In this document: positions 8,433 through 17,676 of the stretch, piece after piece | How positions within the stretch are numbered: the stretch's first letter is position 1 | How the letters are laid out: each line of letters opens with the position of its first letter | Source of the DNA: UBA1723 sp045641065 | GTDB lineage: Bacteria > Bacteroidota > Bacteroidia > Bacteroidales > Paludibacteraceae | Length of the DNA: 64,000 bases | Assembly (NCBI GenBank): GCA_045641065.1 | Contig: JAZUGF010000110.1 | Span: forward strand, 1-64,000 | Direction: 5' to 3' | Position numbers and translations under genes: made by a program | Notes under the pieces: model-generated | Told to the model about the DNA's origin: nothing | Databases searched by the model: none | What the model saw: only the letters and a program-made list of their open reading frames with translations

Positions 8433-10304
8433 TTATCGTTTTTTCTGTGTTGGATATGTTGAAGCCGGACGTTGATCGTGCAATGGCAATTTGCCTATTA
8501 CCCAATCTTCTTCGTAATCCCAGTTGGCTGATGTGGAAAGTACTTTCTCAAAGAAGTAGACTTCTTCAGGTTGTTTGAACCCTTTGTAGTCTCCAGTTGT
8601 CCAGTCGCCATTTTTATCTGCGTCGACAACGAGTCGTGCGGCATATGCTCCTGGATTCACATTGATAAATTCCACTTTGTTTCCTTTGGGGTATTCCCTT
8701 CTTATTATTCTGTCTTTATCTACAAGTTCAACAAAGACATCTCCAGCTGGTACGTTCGACAGGTTTAGAACAATATTGGCGTACTCTTTCTTCTCTCTTC
8801 TTCTAAAATCCAAGAATGTGGAGTCGCTTTCCAAACCGTATATGTCTCTCACTTTGCCAGAATCAACAACAGCTTCGTAAGAGACTCCTTCTTCCCATTT
8901 GCCTTCCAACAGGTATCTTCTTCCGCAACTGTCAGCGGCTGATAATGTGAATGGTAATGGCTTTTGTGTTGTGTCTCTTCTTTCGTACACTACCAATGCT
9001 TCAGCTTTGAAATCAAATGTCGGAGTCTCAAAAGTGATTTCTGGAGTTCCTTCGATTTCCACTGATTTTGATATTGTTATGTTAAGAGCTGGCTTTTTCT
9101 TCTTCGCTGCTCTCTCTTCTTTCTTGCTTGCTTTGACCTTTTTGTAGATGCTTGTCACTGTGTCAGTCTGTTCTACAAATGATCCAATAGAATCTGTAGC
9201 AATGTAAGTCATTGTGAATTCCAAAGTGTCAAGCTTGACAATATTGGTGTCTTTGATCCAATAGTCTATTGTGTCGGTTGTGACACTTGGTTCTATGATA
9301 AACCAATCATCATTTTCTGGTGTGAAATTGATTGGCTTGATAATTGGTTCCTGCTTGTGATTTTTGTCATTAGTAAAGTAAAGAGTCATCTTTCTGGCCT
9401 CTTTACGCTCTACTTTCTTATATACTTGGAATGGCACCTGCTTAGCAAAAATTCGCATTTCTATTGAGTCTGGCACATAGTGTGGACGTTGACTGCATGC
9501 GATACTGTCCACAATTGATGTGTCTGTACGTGCGTAACCTGGCTCCAAACCAAGTAGCGAATCTCTGTCAACCGATTTCCAGATGGTGTCGCATCTCTCC
9601 TCCATTTTCTTTCTTGGAGTAATGATAGTGTCTATCCAGGCAAGTTGCTCTCCTGGAGCATCATATCTGAAATTCGTATTGTCGTCTTTGATTGCACAAA
9701 GATGGTATGGTTTATCTTTCAAACCACGTAATGTGAATCTTCCGCTTTTGTCTGTCTTTGTGATTCTTTCGAATTTTTTTGTTGCAAAAGTGGAATCTGT
9801 CCATTCTGAATATACTCCGACTGTGATGGCTTCTAGTGGCACGAGAGTGTATGCGTCCACCACATTGCCGGAAATACAGAATGAGTCTATCTTGTCTCCC
9901 GTCGAAAACTCAAAATAATAGTCTCTGATGGGATTGCCTTCTCTAAAGTCTGTGATTTTGTTGCCAAAGTCTATGACGTATGTGGCGTCTTCTTCCAATG
10001 TGTCCTTGAAAGTAATGCTCACTTTCTTTCCTACGCTCTTGATTTCAGGAGCAATATCCATTGGAGGTGACACAATTACATTTTGAGCATCTTTCAAGAC
10101 TACGTATTCGTCAAAAAAGATTTCTGCTTTTTCTGGCTTGGCGTTTACAGCACTTCTGTCTGGGGTACTTAAAACGTATTTTGGTGGCGTGATGTCGCGG
10201 GGACCTCCTTGCGGTCCGCTACCCATATTGGCACAAGAATGCATGCCCGCAACACCTATTGCAGACATCATAAAATATGCTATTTTTTTTAGGCACTTCT
10301 CCAC
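8433..10304 (-). CDS. Ig-like domain lipoprotein (SbsA Ig-like, Bacteroidetes envelope protein)
   Basis: The 623-residue precursor starts with a signal sequence and a lipobox ending at Cys24 (GMHSCANMGSGPQGGPRD). An Ig-like domain follows (about residues 45-135; PPKYVLSTPDRSAVNAKPEKAEIFFDEYVVL), as in Bacteroidetes lipoproteins with the Big_5/SbsA Ig-like fold. A carboxypeptidase-regulatory-like segment at about 145-210 (ISGNVVDAYTLVPLEAITVGVY...GRFTLRGLKDKPYHLCAIKD) comes next, then a long beta-rich tail. It is probably anchored to the outer membrane; no enzyme motif is visible. It is the first gene after a good promoter and is followed directly by the WbqC gene. Confidence 0.82.
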   Translation of the reverse strand: MEKCLKKIAYFMMSAIGVAGMHSCANMGSGPQGGPRDITPPKYVLSTPDRSAVNAKPEKAEIFFDEYVVLKDAQNVIVSPPMDIAPEIKSVGKKVSITFKDTLEEDATYVIDFGNKITDFREGNPIRDYYFEFSTGDKIDSFCISGNVVDAYTLVPLEAITVGVYSEWTDSTFATKKFERITKTDKSGRFTLRGLKDKPYHLCAIKDDNTNFRYDAPGEQLAWIDTIITPRKKMEERCDTIWKSVDRDSLLGLEPGYARTDTSIVDSIACSQRPHYVPDSIEMRIFAKQVPFQVYKKVERKEARKMTLYFTNDKNHKQEPIIKPINFTPENDDWFIIEPSVTTDTIDYWIKDTNIVKLDTLEFTMTYIATDSIGSFVEQTDTVTSIYKKVKASKKEERAAKKKKPALNITISKSVEIEGTPEITFETPTFDFKAEALVVYERRDTTQKPLPFTLSAADSCGRRYLLEGKWEEGVSYEAVVDSGKVRDIYGLESDSTFLDFRRREKKEYANIVLNLSNVPAGDVFVELVDKDRIIRREYPKGNKVEFINVNPGAYAARLVVDADKNGDWTTGDYKGFKQPEEVYFFEKVLSTSANWDYEEDWVIGKLPLHDQRPASTYPTQKKR

Positions 10305-10322
10305 CGTATATACAATTTATTA

Positions 10323-10353
10323 CAAAAGTAGTGTTTTTATTCTTATTGACAAA
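10323..10353 (-). promoter_or_regulatory. Promoter of the lipoprotein-WbqC-acyltransferase-radC group
   Basis: On the minus strand TTTG (10350-10353) and TACTTTTG (10323-10330) are separated by 19 bp, matching the Bacteroidetes consensus. The start point would be near 10316, about 12 nt before the lipoprotein start codon. Confidence 0.65.
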
Positions 10354-10371
10354 AGAAAAAGTTTGACGCAA

Positions 10372-12219
10372 TTATTTTTTTACGTCACCTATTACTGCCA
10401 TTTCACATTTTTCGCAGTCGAAAGCCAATGCGTATTCGGCTCCGTCTGATCCGACTAATTTGAGTGGTTGCTTGTATTTTGCCGATTCCTCGACGTTATG
10501 TTTCAAACAAATTCCCAATTCGTATCTCATGCAGTATTTACAACGCATAAGTTCTGCTTTTTGCTTTGGCTCTCTTTCGTAGCTCCACGCCGGATTCGCT
10601 ACTCCACAGCTTTCTATAAATGATTTGGCTTCTGCGTTGTGGATGTTGAGTCTATAATCATTCTTTTTGGCAGGAAACTCTAAAGTCTCATTCATTGGAA
10701 GTCTTGGCTCACGTTTCCAAGCTGCGAGTTTGTTGGCTATCAATGTGTTGATGAGTGTTCTTCTCCATTCGTTGAGTGTGGACATAGCGAAGAAATAGAC
10801 ATCCTGAGTCTCTATCTTGACATCGGTCACACTGAATGGAGTTCCGCCCGTCTTCTTTAATGTTTTTACAATATTGTCGGAAGCCATTTGTGGATTTTGA
10901 GCCGCAACTTTATCGTTTGCGAATTCCACTTTTGCAGTGCTTCCTGTGACATCTTTGATTTCAAGTGCGAATCCATCTGATGTTTCAGACATCACTATTT
11001 GTGCATCAATCTGACGGTTGCATGTGTCGTTGCTGACTGCAGATTCATAACGAATATCGTAGTTGCGATAAAGTTTTGCATTTGGTTGCACGCGTAGACC
11101 GGCAGGCAATTCAATGTTGTTGCCTTGTGCTTTGTTTGCTCGGAATCCAATCAATTCTCCTTTATTGTCGACGTAGCAGAATCCATCTCCGTTGGCAAGT
11201 ACAACCTTGTCCGCAAGTTTGATTTGCAGAGTTGAACCTCTTTGTGGAGTGGTGATTCCCACGTATTCTCCCATAGATTTTGGAGTGTCAAGATTTGCCA
11301 TCTTTTCTCGTTTGCCACTTAGATTATATGTGGTCAATCCACGGTTGAAGATTTTATATAGGTCTGGTTGCAATCCGTATCTGCTTGTTCCATAACTCAT
11401 TCGACGGTACTCTTTGTTTTGGGCAAGGAATTCATCGATGACTCTTCTGTAGTATGCGACGGTGGTTTTCACGTATGAGACATCTTTCAATCTGCCTTCA
11501 ATTTTAAATGTCGACACTCCTGCTTTGATCATTTCAGAGAGATATTTCTCTGCACTGAAATCTCTAAGTGAAAGGAGATATTTGTCTTTGGCAATTGTTT
11601 TCCCGTCTGCGTCGTAAAGCGAGTATTTCATACGGCATGGTTGTCCACACTCACCTCTATTGGCACTTCTTCCAAGCATCCTTTGGCTCATATAACATTG
11701 TCCACTGTAGCTTACGCAAAGGGCTCCGTGAATGAAGGTCTCAAGTCTGGCTTTAGTGTGTGACGCAATATTTGCCATGCTTTTCACATCTGTCTCTCTC
11801 GCCAAAACTACTTGCTCAAATCCGCAGTTCTCCCAGAATTTTACTTTGTCAAGATCTCTGTTGTCCATTTGCGTACTTGCGTGCAATGCGATGGGTGGCA
11901 GGTTGGCTCGGAGCAATCCGTAATCTTGGATAATCAACGCGTCTACTCCGATCTCATATAATGACCATGCTAATTTCTCTGCTTCGATAAGCTCCTCATC
12001 TGAGAGAATAGTGTTGAGAGCGACGAAGATGCGTGCTCCATAGATATGTGCGAATTCCACAAGTTTGGCAATGTCCTCCAAACTGTTGCCTGCTGCACTT
12101 CTTGCTGAGAATGACGGTCCGCCGATATACACTGCGTCGGCACCATATTTTATGGCTTCAATACCGTGTGCTGCCTCACGTGCAGGTGCTAAAAGTTCAA
12201 TATACTCGCGTCCTATCAT
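10372..12219 (-). CDS. Peptidase U32 family protein (RlhA-like)
   Basis: The 615-residue product contains the U32 signature at residues 160-178 (ETFIHGALCVSYSGQCYMS). A second Cys group follows (RGECGQPCRM), and the C-terminal end is Cys-rich (MRCKYCMRYELGICLKH), suggesting an iron-sulfur cluster. Full-length U32 proteins of this size with an extra domain after the catalytic barrel resemble E. coli RlhA, which hydroxylates 23S rRNA C2501; others of the family act on tRNA or ubiquinone. A protease activity is not expected. The start codon overlaps the PrsW stop (TAATG). Confidence 0.85.
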   Translation of the reverse strand: MIGREYIELLAPAREAAHGIEAIKYGADAVYIGGPSFSARSAAGNSLEDIAKLVEFAHIYGARIFVALNTILSDEELIEAEKLAWSLYEIGVDALIIQDYGLLRANLPPIALHASTQMDNRDLDKVKFWENCGFEQVVLARETDVKSMANIASHTKARLETFIHGALCVSYSGQCYMSQRMLGRSANRGECGQPCRMKYSLYDADGKTIAKDKYLLSLRDFSAEKYLSEMIKAGVSTFKIEGRLKDVSYVKTTVAYYRRVIDEFLAQNKEYRRMSYGTSRYGLQPDLYKIFNRGLTTYNLSGKREKMANLDTPKSMGEYVGITTPQRGSTLQIKLADKVVLANGDGFCYVDNKGELIGFRANKAQGNNIELPAGLRVQPNAKLYRNYDIRYESAVSNDTCNRQIDAQIVMSETSDGFALEIKDVTGSTAKVEFANDKVAAQNPQMASDNIVKTLKKTGGTPFSVTDVKIETQDVYFFAMSTLNEWRRTLINTLIANKLAAWKREPRLPMNETLEFPAKKNDYRLNIHNAEAKSFIESCGVANPAWSYEREPKQKAELMRCKYCMRYELGICLKHNVEESAKYKQPLKLVGSDGAEYALAFDCEKCEMAVIGDVKK

Positions 12220-13277
12220 TATCTCAATCTATTTTGATAATTGCCACTGTTTTTCAAGTAGTGGACAAGCAATCCTACGCAGAATACACATAGAGGAAGT
12301 GCCACGAAGATTGATGTCAGAACATTACTGCACATTGTGTCGTAGATTCCGTGAAGTACGGCTGGAATAACAAGGGCAAGAGTCCACAATGCTCTTCTGT
12401 AGCGAGGGTAGAGTACTGCAAAACTGATGAAGAAACCACCTATAGCGCACCATATAGCGTGGATGAATGGCAAACTTGTCAGACGGGCGATATTCATCAG
12501 GAATCGCTCAGAACCGTCTAACTGCATATTGGCAGTCATCTGATATTGCACTCCTTCGTAGACACCGAAAGCAAGTCCTGAGATTAAACCGTAAAATACT
12601 AATGTCTGAGGCACCAATGGCTTCTTTGTCTTTTTAACAAGCCAAATCAAAGGAAGCATTTTAGCGAATTCTTCTGTCGATCCCACACCGAAAATGAATC
12701 CGAAAAGTTGGAATAGCATAGGGTACTGCTCGTCTGTAGCTCCATAGAAAAAGTTTAGATTAGGCAATCCCAATGTGTCCCATGCTACGAATACGATTCC
12801 TTGCATAAGGAAGAAGATTGTAGCACTGGTTTTTGCTGTCACTTGTGGAGATTTGAACATATAGTTGAAGAAACTCCACCACACTACAGAGAAATATAGT
12901 GAGATGCAGTAGTATGAAAGCCATCCGTCTGGAACAAAATATGCTGCGACAAGAGGAAACAAACCAATAGCCGCAAGCACTAGCATACGAGTGTCGCTTT
13001 TCCATGTCTCCTTGTCTTTCAACTCTTTAGGGAAAAGAAGATCTCTAGAGATATGTCTCAACTGGCTTAGCAAACTGCCTGCTTCGTCTACTTTGACAGA
13101 GATGTTGTTGTCTTTCATGACATCGCGCACGGCAACAAAATCATCATCCTCCTTAGCGGTGTCGTTTAGAGCTAACTTGTCGCATTCCAACACTTTGCCA
13201 GATTTGACAAGGTTTGTGATGTCCTCTAGATTATATGGTCCGAACGGATTTCCGTTGCGGTAAACATAGTATTGCAT
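12219..13277 (-). CDS. PrsW family intramembrane metalloprotease with N-terminal GYF_2 domain
   Basis: The start at MQYYVYRNGNPFGPYN is preferred because a GYF_2 domain begins there; an ATG at 13298 adds seven residues. After the GYF_2 domain (about residues 1-55) come several membrane segments carrying the PrsW motifs STEEFAKML, GVYEGVQYQ, PFIHAIWCAIGG and VLHGIYDTM. The paired Glu and the His residues are the predicted metal ligands. PrsW cuts an anti-sigma factor in Bacillus; no anti-sigma gene is nearby here. It lies 36 bp after the nuclease-helicase and overlaps the U32 gene. The GYF_2 domain probably binds proline-rich peptides or the membrane partner. Confidence 0.88.
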   Translation of the reverse strand: MQYYVYRNGNPFGPYNLEDITNLVKSGKVLECDKLALNDTAKEDDDFVAVRDVMKDNNISVKVDEAGSLLSQLRHISRDLLFPKELKDKETWKSDTRMLVLAAIGLFPLVAAYFVPDGWLSYYCISLYFSVVWWSFFNYMFKSPQVTAKTSATIFFLMQGIVFVAWDTLGLPNLNFFYGATDEQYPMLFQLFGFIFGVGSTEEFAKMLPLIWLVKKTKKPLVPQTLVFYGLISGLAFGVYEGVQYQMTANMQLDGSERFLMNIARLTSLPFIHAIWCAIGGFFISFAVLYPRYRRALWTLALVIPAVLHGIYDTMCSNVLTSIFVALPLCVFCVGLLVHYLKNSGNYQNRLR

Positions 13278-13313
13278 ATTGTTTATTTTAAAATTCATGC
13301 AAAGTTAAGATTT

Positions 13314-16300
13314 TTACTTCATAAAATCTATCAATGTACTGTAGATTGGTACTTGACGCAACATCTCTTCGTAGCCTACAACGAATAGTTGTTTTCTGGC
13401 TCTTGTGAGTGCAACATTCAGTTTGCGGTCGATAATTTTACCATCTTCTTCGATGGCATCACAAACGAAGTCGAGCTGGTAGTCTTGGTTGACGCAGAAT
13501 GAGTAGATGATGATGTCCATCTGTCCTCCTTGATAACGCTCCACAGTATCAATTACAATTCCGTCTGCTACTCCTGCATCCTCCAACTTATGACGGATCT
13601 TGGCTATCTGACTACGATATCCCGTAATCACTCCGATTGTCATATCAGAGTCGGCGATGCCGTTCTTCTTTCTCAATTCCACACATGCCTTGACAATTTC
13701 AGTCACTATATTCGCCTCGCTATCGTTTGTCTTACCGCTATTGTTTCCCAAATCTCGTTCCGACGGAATGTATGCCAATCGTCTGGTTGCCACCAACGTT
13801 TCCCACGTATTCTTTTGGTCATACTCTTTGTAGTAGTCAAATGGCTCGTTTTGCCAATCAGCAACGGTGCGTAGCTCTCCGTTGTAGAATTGATCATTTG
13901 GAAATTGACTGATTTCATTATGCATTCTGCCTTGTCCACGTAATGTATCCCATGCACAGTCGTTGCCTGCATTTTTATTTAATCTGTACAATCTTTCGAA
14001 TAGTGAGTTGCGACGGTCTGTAAGTCCAACGTTACGGAGAATCTCATCTTGTACTCTTGATTCAGATTCTGATTGAGCAACAACAGCTGGCAACTGTTTG
14101 TGGTCGCCAATCATGATGAATTTCTTGATCCCGTATTCGCCAAGACGAGTTTTTTCAGATAGCAAACCGATGATTTGTGGTTCAAGAATCTGTGATGCCT
14201 CATCGATGATGGCAACGTCGAAATTGACGATGTTGAAGATCTCCTTATTTGATAACATTGCTGTTGTAGTGCCGACGAAGACTTTGTGGCTGCGGATTTC
14301 TGTAGTCACTTGGTCTGGGGTTGTCATCCCTTTGATTCGTTCTGTTAATATGTTTGGTAAGAATCGTTTGTCTGCATTCGTTCTGCTGCCGATTCTGATG
14401 AAATCTATATCTTTACTGCTGTTGCTCAATGAGTTACAAATCTCATCTACAGCACGATTGGTGTATGCCATTAGCAGGATTCTTCCGTCGTCTTCATGGA
14501 ATTCCTCCACCATTGATTTTAGAGCGAAAGATGTTTTGCCTGTTCCTGGAGGGCCAGCAAGAAGGAAATAGCTGTCTGTTGACTTCGCTTTCTCCACAAT
14601 ACGATTGATATCATCGTTGGCGTAAATCCCACGTCGGTGATTGTTTGTGGGTTGAGGCAACGATTCTCCAAGAATCAAACGTTTTCTTTCTGGTTTTGTG
14701 CTGATGAAAGTATACAATCCAGAATATAGACTTGCAAAACTTGATTCGATGAAGTCTTTTTCGATAGCGAAAGTCATGTCGTTGCGTAGCACACTAAGAT
14801 TGCGTTGTGTCTGACGCATATTGATTCGTAGTGTATCATTTGTGATTTCTGCTACGGTTCCGCGAAGCACTAATTTGTTGGTAGCCAAGTCGGTATCATT
14901 GCGTCGCTCATATATCACAACGATATCTCCAACACGGAAAGACGCAGTGTATTCATCGTTTGGAGTGCGATCAAACACTACATATGGATCTGAAGCGTCA
15001 ATAGCAATCTCTCTTGGATGTAGCTCAAAAATGATATTTCCAGATTCTTTTTTCTCTTCCAACGATTCTCTCCAGCATGAAGCAAATCCATAATGGTTAC
15101 GACGAGTTCCACTTCCGCCAGTCTTAGCATAATCTTGCTCTTTGGCTATGAAGCCTAACATAGAGAAAAAATATGTCTGCTCTAAAATTGATGAGGAATC
15201 TATAGCATGACGGAATTCCTCTATTCTTGGCACGATAAATCCGCTGACAATTCGTTCGCTTCGTACTTTATCATAGTTCGGAATCATGTATTGAGGGGTG
15301 ATCCACGACACTACACGTTTGATTTCGTCAGTTGTTTTTGCGTTGGCAAGCAGATGCTCGTAGCAGACGATACGATTACGTAGATGTAGAGCCTCCGACA
15401 TATCTTTCAATGTGCATTTTGCATAACGGAGGTTTGCGTGTTTCTCATGCGGGTATTTGGTGTAGAAAATGTAAGTCTTGAGTTCATTGAATGGTATTCT
15501 CAAAACACGTTGCACAATAGCTTGGTATAGAAATGCCTGGGTGATATGGTTGTTTGCGATAAGATCCAATTGTGTCTCTGGAAATTTGCTTTTCCCACTT
15601 TTCATTTCCACCACGGCATAATTGCCTCTTTGTCGATGAAGCAAGTCGAGACGTCCGGACAGACCAAGCTGATCGCAGAAGAATGTTGGTTCAAGAAGCA
15701 CATTTTCAGTGGAAATCCCTACCTCTGGAAATACGGTTTCCACTACATTCTTGATATTGTTGTAATGAGATTCTGCTTCCGCAACCCATGCCTCGTAGTC
15801 GTCTTTGTTTTGTAATTCCTCACAAGTGCTTATAGATAGTGACGATTCAAGAAATGCCTCATTCATTAGTGTCTTGAAATCGACGCTACTCTTGTCATAT
15901 GAGTGTATCAGACGATCATGAAAATAGTTTGCGACGTTACCGAGCAACATCGCCTTTGACATCTTTGATCGCATCAGTTTTTTGAACAGATGCTCGAGTG
16001 GGTTAGGTCCAACGGGAGTGACGCAATCAGCAATAGTGCTACACTCCATAAGATAGTCGGGATTGATAATGATATATTTCGGACTTAGATCTCCATTGGG
16101 TTCGACAATACTGTCAATCAAACCAACAACGCAGCCATTCCATATCATATTAGGTGTTATTGTGAAATCAGCGTTATAGCTGATGACGTTGATTCTAATC
16201 TTAACCTCACTATACTCTTCGGCTTCCTCTTTGTAACCTGTGATATATTCGTAGTCGCATGATATGGCTACAATTCGGAGATAGCTGATTCGTTCGGTGC

Positions 16301-16694
16301 GACGGTACTCTTCTGACGACCACGAGCCACTAACGATCTCCAAATCCCTCTGTTGGGATTCTGTGATTGGTTCGCCAAATAGCAGAGAAATAAACAGAGC
16401 TAACGCGACATAGTCTTCCCTGTACTGCTCCACTGGTATGGCAGCGTTGTTGCGCATGGAATTAATCGCGTCGGCACGGAATTTCATTATCCTTTTGCGC
16501 ATTGCGATCTGCACATTGTGTTTGTCGAGCAGAAATGTCAGTCTGGCATATTCCGAGGCGAAACGGATGTTGTCGTCGGCAGTCAATTCCTTGCAGATGG
16601 ATTCAAAAATGTAGAACAGATTTTTGTATTTTACTGCCACTAAATCGGTGGATTTTTCGATTTCCTCTATTTTATATATGTATGAGCTGTTCAT
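13314..16694 (-). CDS. Superfamily 1 nuclease-helicase (Dna2-like, PD-(D/E)XK plus DNA2/NAM7 helicase)
   Basis: The 1126-residue protein combines two modules. A PD-(D/E)XK nuclease core lies at about residues 345-370 (SGRLDLLHRQRGNYAVVEMKSGKSK), with Asp, Glu and Lys in place. An SF1 helicase follows: Walker A GPPGTGKTS near 715, DEAS Walker B near 829, motif III IMIGDHKQLPAVV, motif V VERYQGGQMDIII, and motif VI LNVALTRARKQL near 1095. This layout matches eukaryotic-type Dna2 and bacterial RecB-like nuclease-helicases. The four iron-sulfur cysteines of Dna2 are not obvious. It probably processes DNA ends or Okazaki-like flaps. It heads the operon that continues into PrsW and U32. Confidence 0.85.
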   Translation of the reverse strand: MNSSYIYKIEEIEKSTDLVAVKYKNLFYIFESICKELTADDNIRFASEYARLTFLLDKHNVQIAMRKRIMKFRADAINSMRNNAAIPVEQYREDYVALALFISLLFGEPITESQQRDLEIVSGSWSSEEYRRTERISYLRIVAISCDYEYITGYKEEAEEYSEVKIRINVISYNADFTITPNMIWNGCVVGLIDSIVEPNGDLSPKYIIINPDYLMECSTIADCVTPVGPNPLEHLFKKLMRSKMSKAMLLGNVANYFHDRLIHSYDKSSVDFKTLMNEAFLESSLSISTCEELQNKDDYEAWVAEAESHYNNIKNVVETVFPEVGISTENVLLEPTFFCDQLGLSGRLDLLHRQRGNYAVVEMKSGKSKFPETQLDLIANNHITQAFLYQAIVQRVLRIPFNELKTYIFYTKYPHEKHANLRYAKCTLKDMSEALHLRNRIVCYEHLLANAKTTDEIKRVVSWITPQYMIPNYDKVRSERIVSGFIVPRIEEFRHAIDSSSILEQTYFFSMLGFIAKEQDYAKTGGSGTRRNHYGFASCWRESLEEKKESGNIIFELHPREIAIDASDPYVVFDRTPNDEYTASFRVGDIVVIYERRNDTDLATNKLVLRGTVAEITNDTLRINMRQTQRNLSVLRNDMTFAIEKDFIESSFASLYSGLYTFISTKPERKRLILGESLPQPTNNHRRGIYANDDINRIVEKAKSTDSYFLLAGPPGTGKTSFALKSMVEEFHEDDGRILLMAYTNRAVDEICNSLSNSSKDIDFIRIGSRTNADKRFLPNILTERIKGMTTPDQVTTEIRSHKVFVGTTTAMLSNKEIFNIVNFDVAIIDEASQILEPQIIGLLSEKTRLGEYGIKKFIMIGDHKQLPAVVAQSESESRVQDEILRNVGLTDRRNSLFERLYRLNKNAGNDCAWDTLRGQGRMHNEISQFPNDQFYNGELRTVADWQNEPFDYYKEYDQKNTWETLVATRRLAYIPSERDLGNNSGKTNDSEANIVTEIVKACVELRKKNGIADSDMTIGVITGYRSQIAKIRHKLEDAGVADGIVIDTVERYQGGQMDIIIYSFCVNQDYQLDFVCDAIEEDGKIIDRKLNVALTRARKQLFVVGYEEMLRQVPIYSTLIDFMK

Positions 16695-16733
16695 ATTGTT
16701 AAAAAAACTTTTTTTCTGTCTTAAAAAACCTTA

Positions 16734-16769
16734 CAAAGGTAAGATATTATTTCTACTTCACTATATTTG
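16734..16769. promoter_or_regulatory. Overlapping divergent promoters (helicase and His-rich protein)
   Basis: On the minus strand TACCTTTG (16734-16741) faces the helicase gene. On the plus strand TATATTTG (16762-16769) faces the His-rich gene. Each -7 box occupies the position expected for the other promoter's -33 box, so the two polymerases would compete for the same DNA. Neither has a TTTG -33 element. Confidence 0.4.
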
Positions 16770-16824
16770 CAATAAAGATAAACGGAACCGATAAGGCGAC
16801 GTTATTTATTAACGATAAAATGTT

Positions 16825-17613
16825 ATGATCATGAAAAATAAATTGTTTATGATAGTCCTTAGCATTGTAGCAATGCTAGCTATGTCAGAGGTTTCTTACG
16901 CACAGCGTTCGCGCAACGGAGGAGGGGCACCATCTCATCAGTCTGCTCCTGCACACAATAATGGTGGCGGCCATGCTTCGGCAGCTCCAACAAGAGGCGG
17001 TGGTAATCATGGAGGCGGTCATCAGGCAGCACCTGCACCCGCTCATAAAGGAGGTGGTCATCATGCACCATCAAGAAATGAGCATGGACCACGTCAGGTA
17101 CATCATGCACCAGCTCCACAGCATCACCATGCACCAGTAGCACATCACCATGCGCCTGCTCCTGCACCGCAACATCACCATGCACCTGCTCCACATCATC
17201 GTGAGCCAGTGCACCACCACCATCATGCACCAGCTCCTGTTGCACATCATCACGCGCCTGCACATCATCATCATGTAGTGCATCGTCCACACCCAGTGTA
17301 CCATCATGTATGTCCTACATATGTACACACATTCGCAGTTGGTGATTACACTTACTACTATGGTAATGGTGTTTACTATGTATACGATCCAGTTTACGGA
17401 TATGAGGAGGTCGCATTCCCAGAGAATGTGTTCGTGACAACACTACCTTATGGTGCTCGTGTGACTCGTATCAATGGGACAACTTATTATGAGACAAGTG
17501 GAATGTATTTCTTGCCAGTAGCTGAAGGCTACATGATGGTTGAACGTCCAATCGCAAGAGCTCAGATCAGCATTCCTGTTCCATCTCTACGTTTCTATGC
17601 CTCATTTAATTAA
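16825..17613 (+). CDS. Exported histidine-rich protein (DUF6515-like C-terminus)
   Basis: The 262-residue precursor has a signal peptide ending near residue 26 (SEVSYAQ) and either of two nearby start codons (16825 or 16831). Residues 32-155 are low-complexity repeats of His, Ala, Pro and Gly (APAPQHHHAPVAHHHAPAP and variants). The C-terminal 100 residues are ordered and Tyr-rich, with VFVTTLPYGARVTRINGTTYYETSGMYF, the pattern of DUF6515 proteins. The His tract suggests binding of zinc, nickel or copper in the periplasm; this is inference. It is a single-gene unit between its own promoter and a strong terminator. Confidence 0.85.
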   Translation: MIMKNKLFMIVLSIVAMLAMSEVSYAQRSRNGGGAPSHQSAPAHNNGGGHASAAPTRGGGNHGGGHQAAPAPAHKGGGHHAPSRNEHGPRQVHHAPAPQHHHAPVAHHHAPAPAPQHHHAPAPHHREPVHHHHHAPAPVAHHHAPAHHHHVVHRPHPVYHHVCPTYVHTFAVGDYTYYYGNGVYYVYDPVYGYEEVAFPENVFVTTLPYGARVTRINGTTYYETSGMYFLPVAEGYMMVERPIARAQISIPVPSLRFYASFN

Positions 17614-17643
17614 TTACAAACAATAATCCTTGTAATGTGTAGT

Positions 17644-17675
17644 CAGCCGGACATTTGTCTGGCTGGCTTTTTTGT
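17644..17675 (+). terminator. Terminator between the His-rich gene and yraN
   Basis: A 9-10 bp stem (CAGCCGGAC with GTCTGGCTG, one G-U pair) is followed by a T run. It serves the plus-strand gene directly and lies against the end of the convergent yraN gene. Confidence 0.8.
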
Positions 17676-17676
17676 T

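Noticed and set aside
14098..14571. 157-residue plus-strand ORF
   Set aside because: It is the complement of the helicase motor region with its conserved motifs, so it is a shadow.
16880..17290. 136-residue minus-strand ORF opposite the His-rich gene
   Set aside because: It is rich in Asp, Val and His from the repeat codons of the plus-strand gene, has no family signature, and overlaps a gene with promoter and signal peptide.
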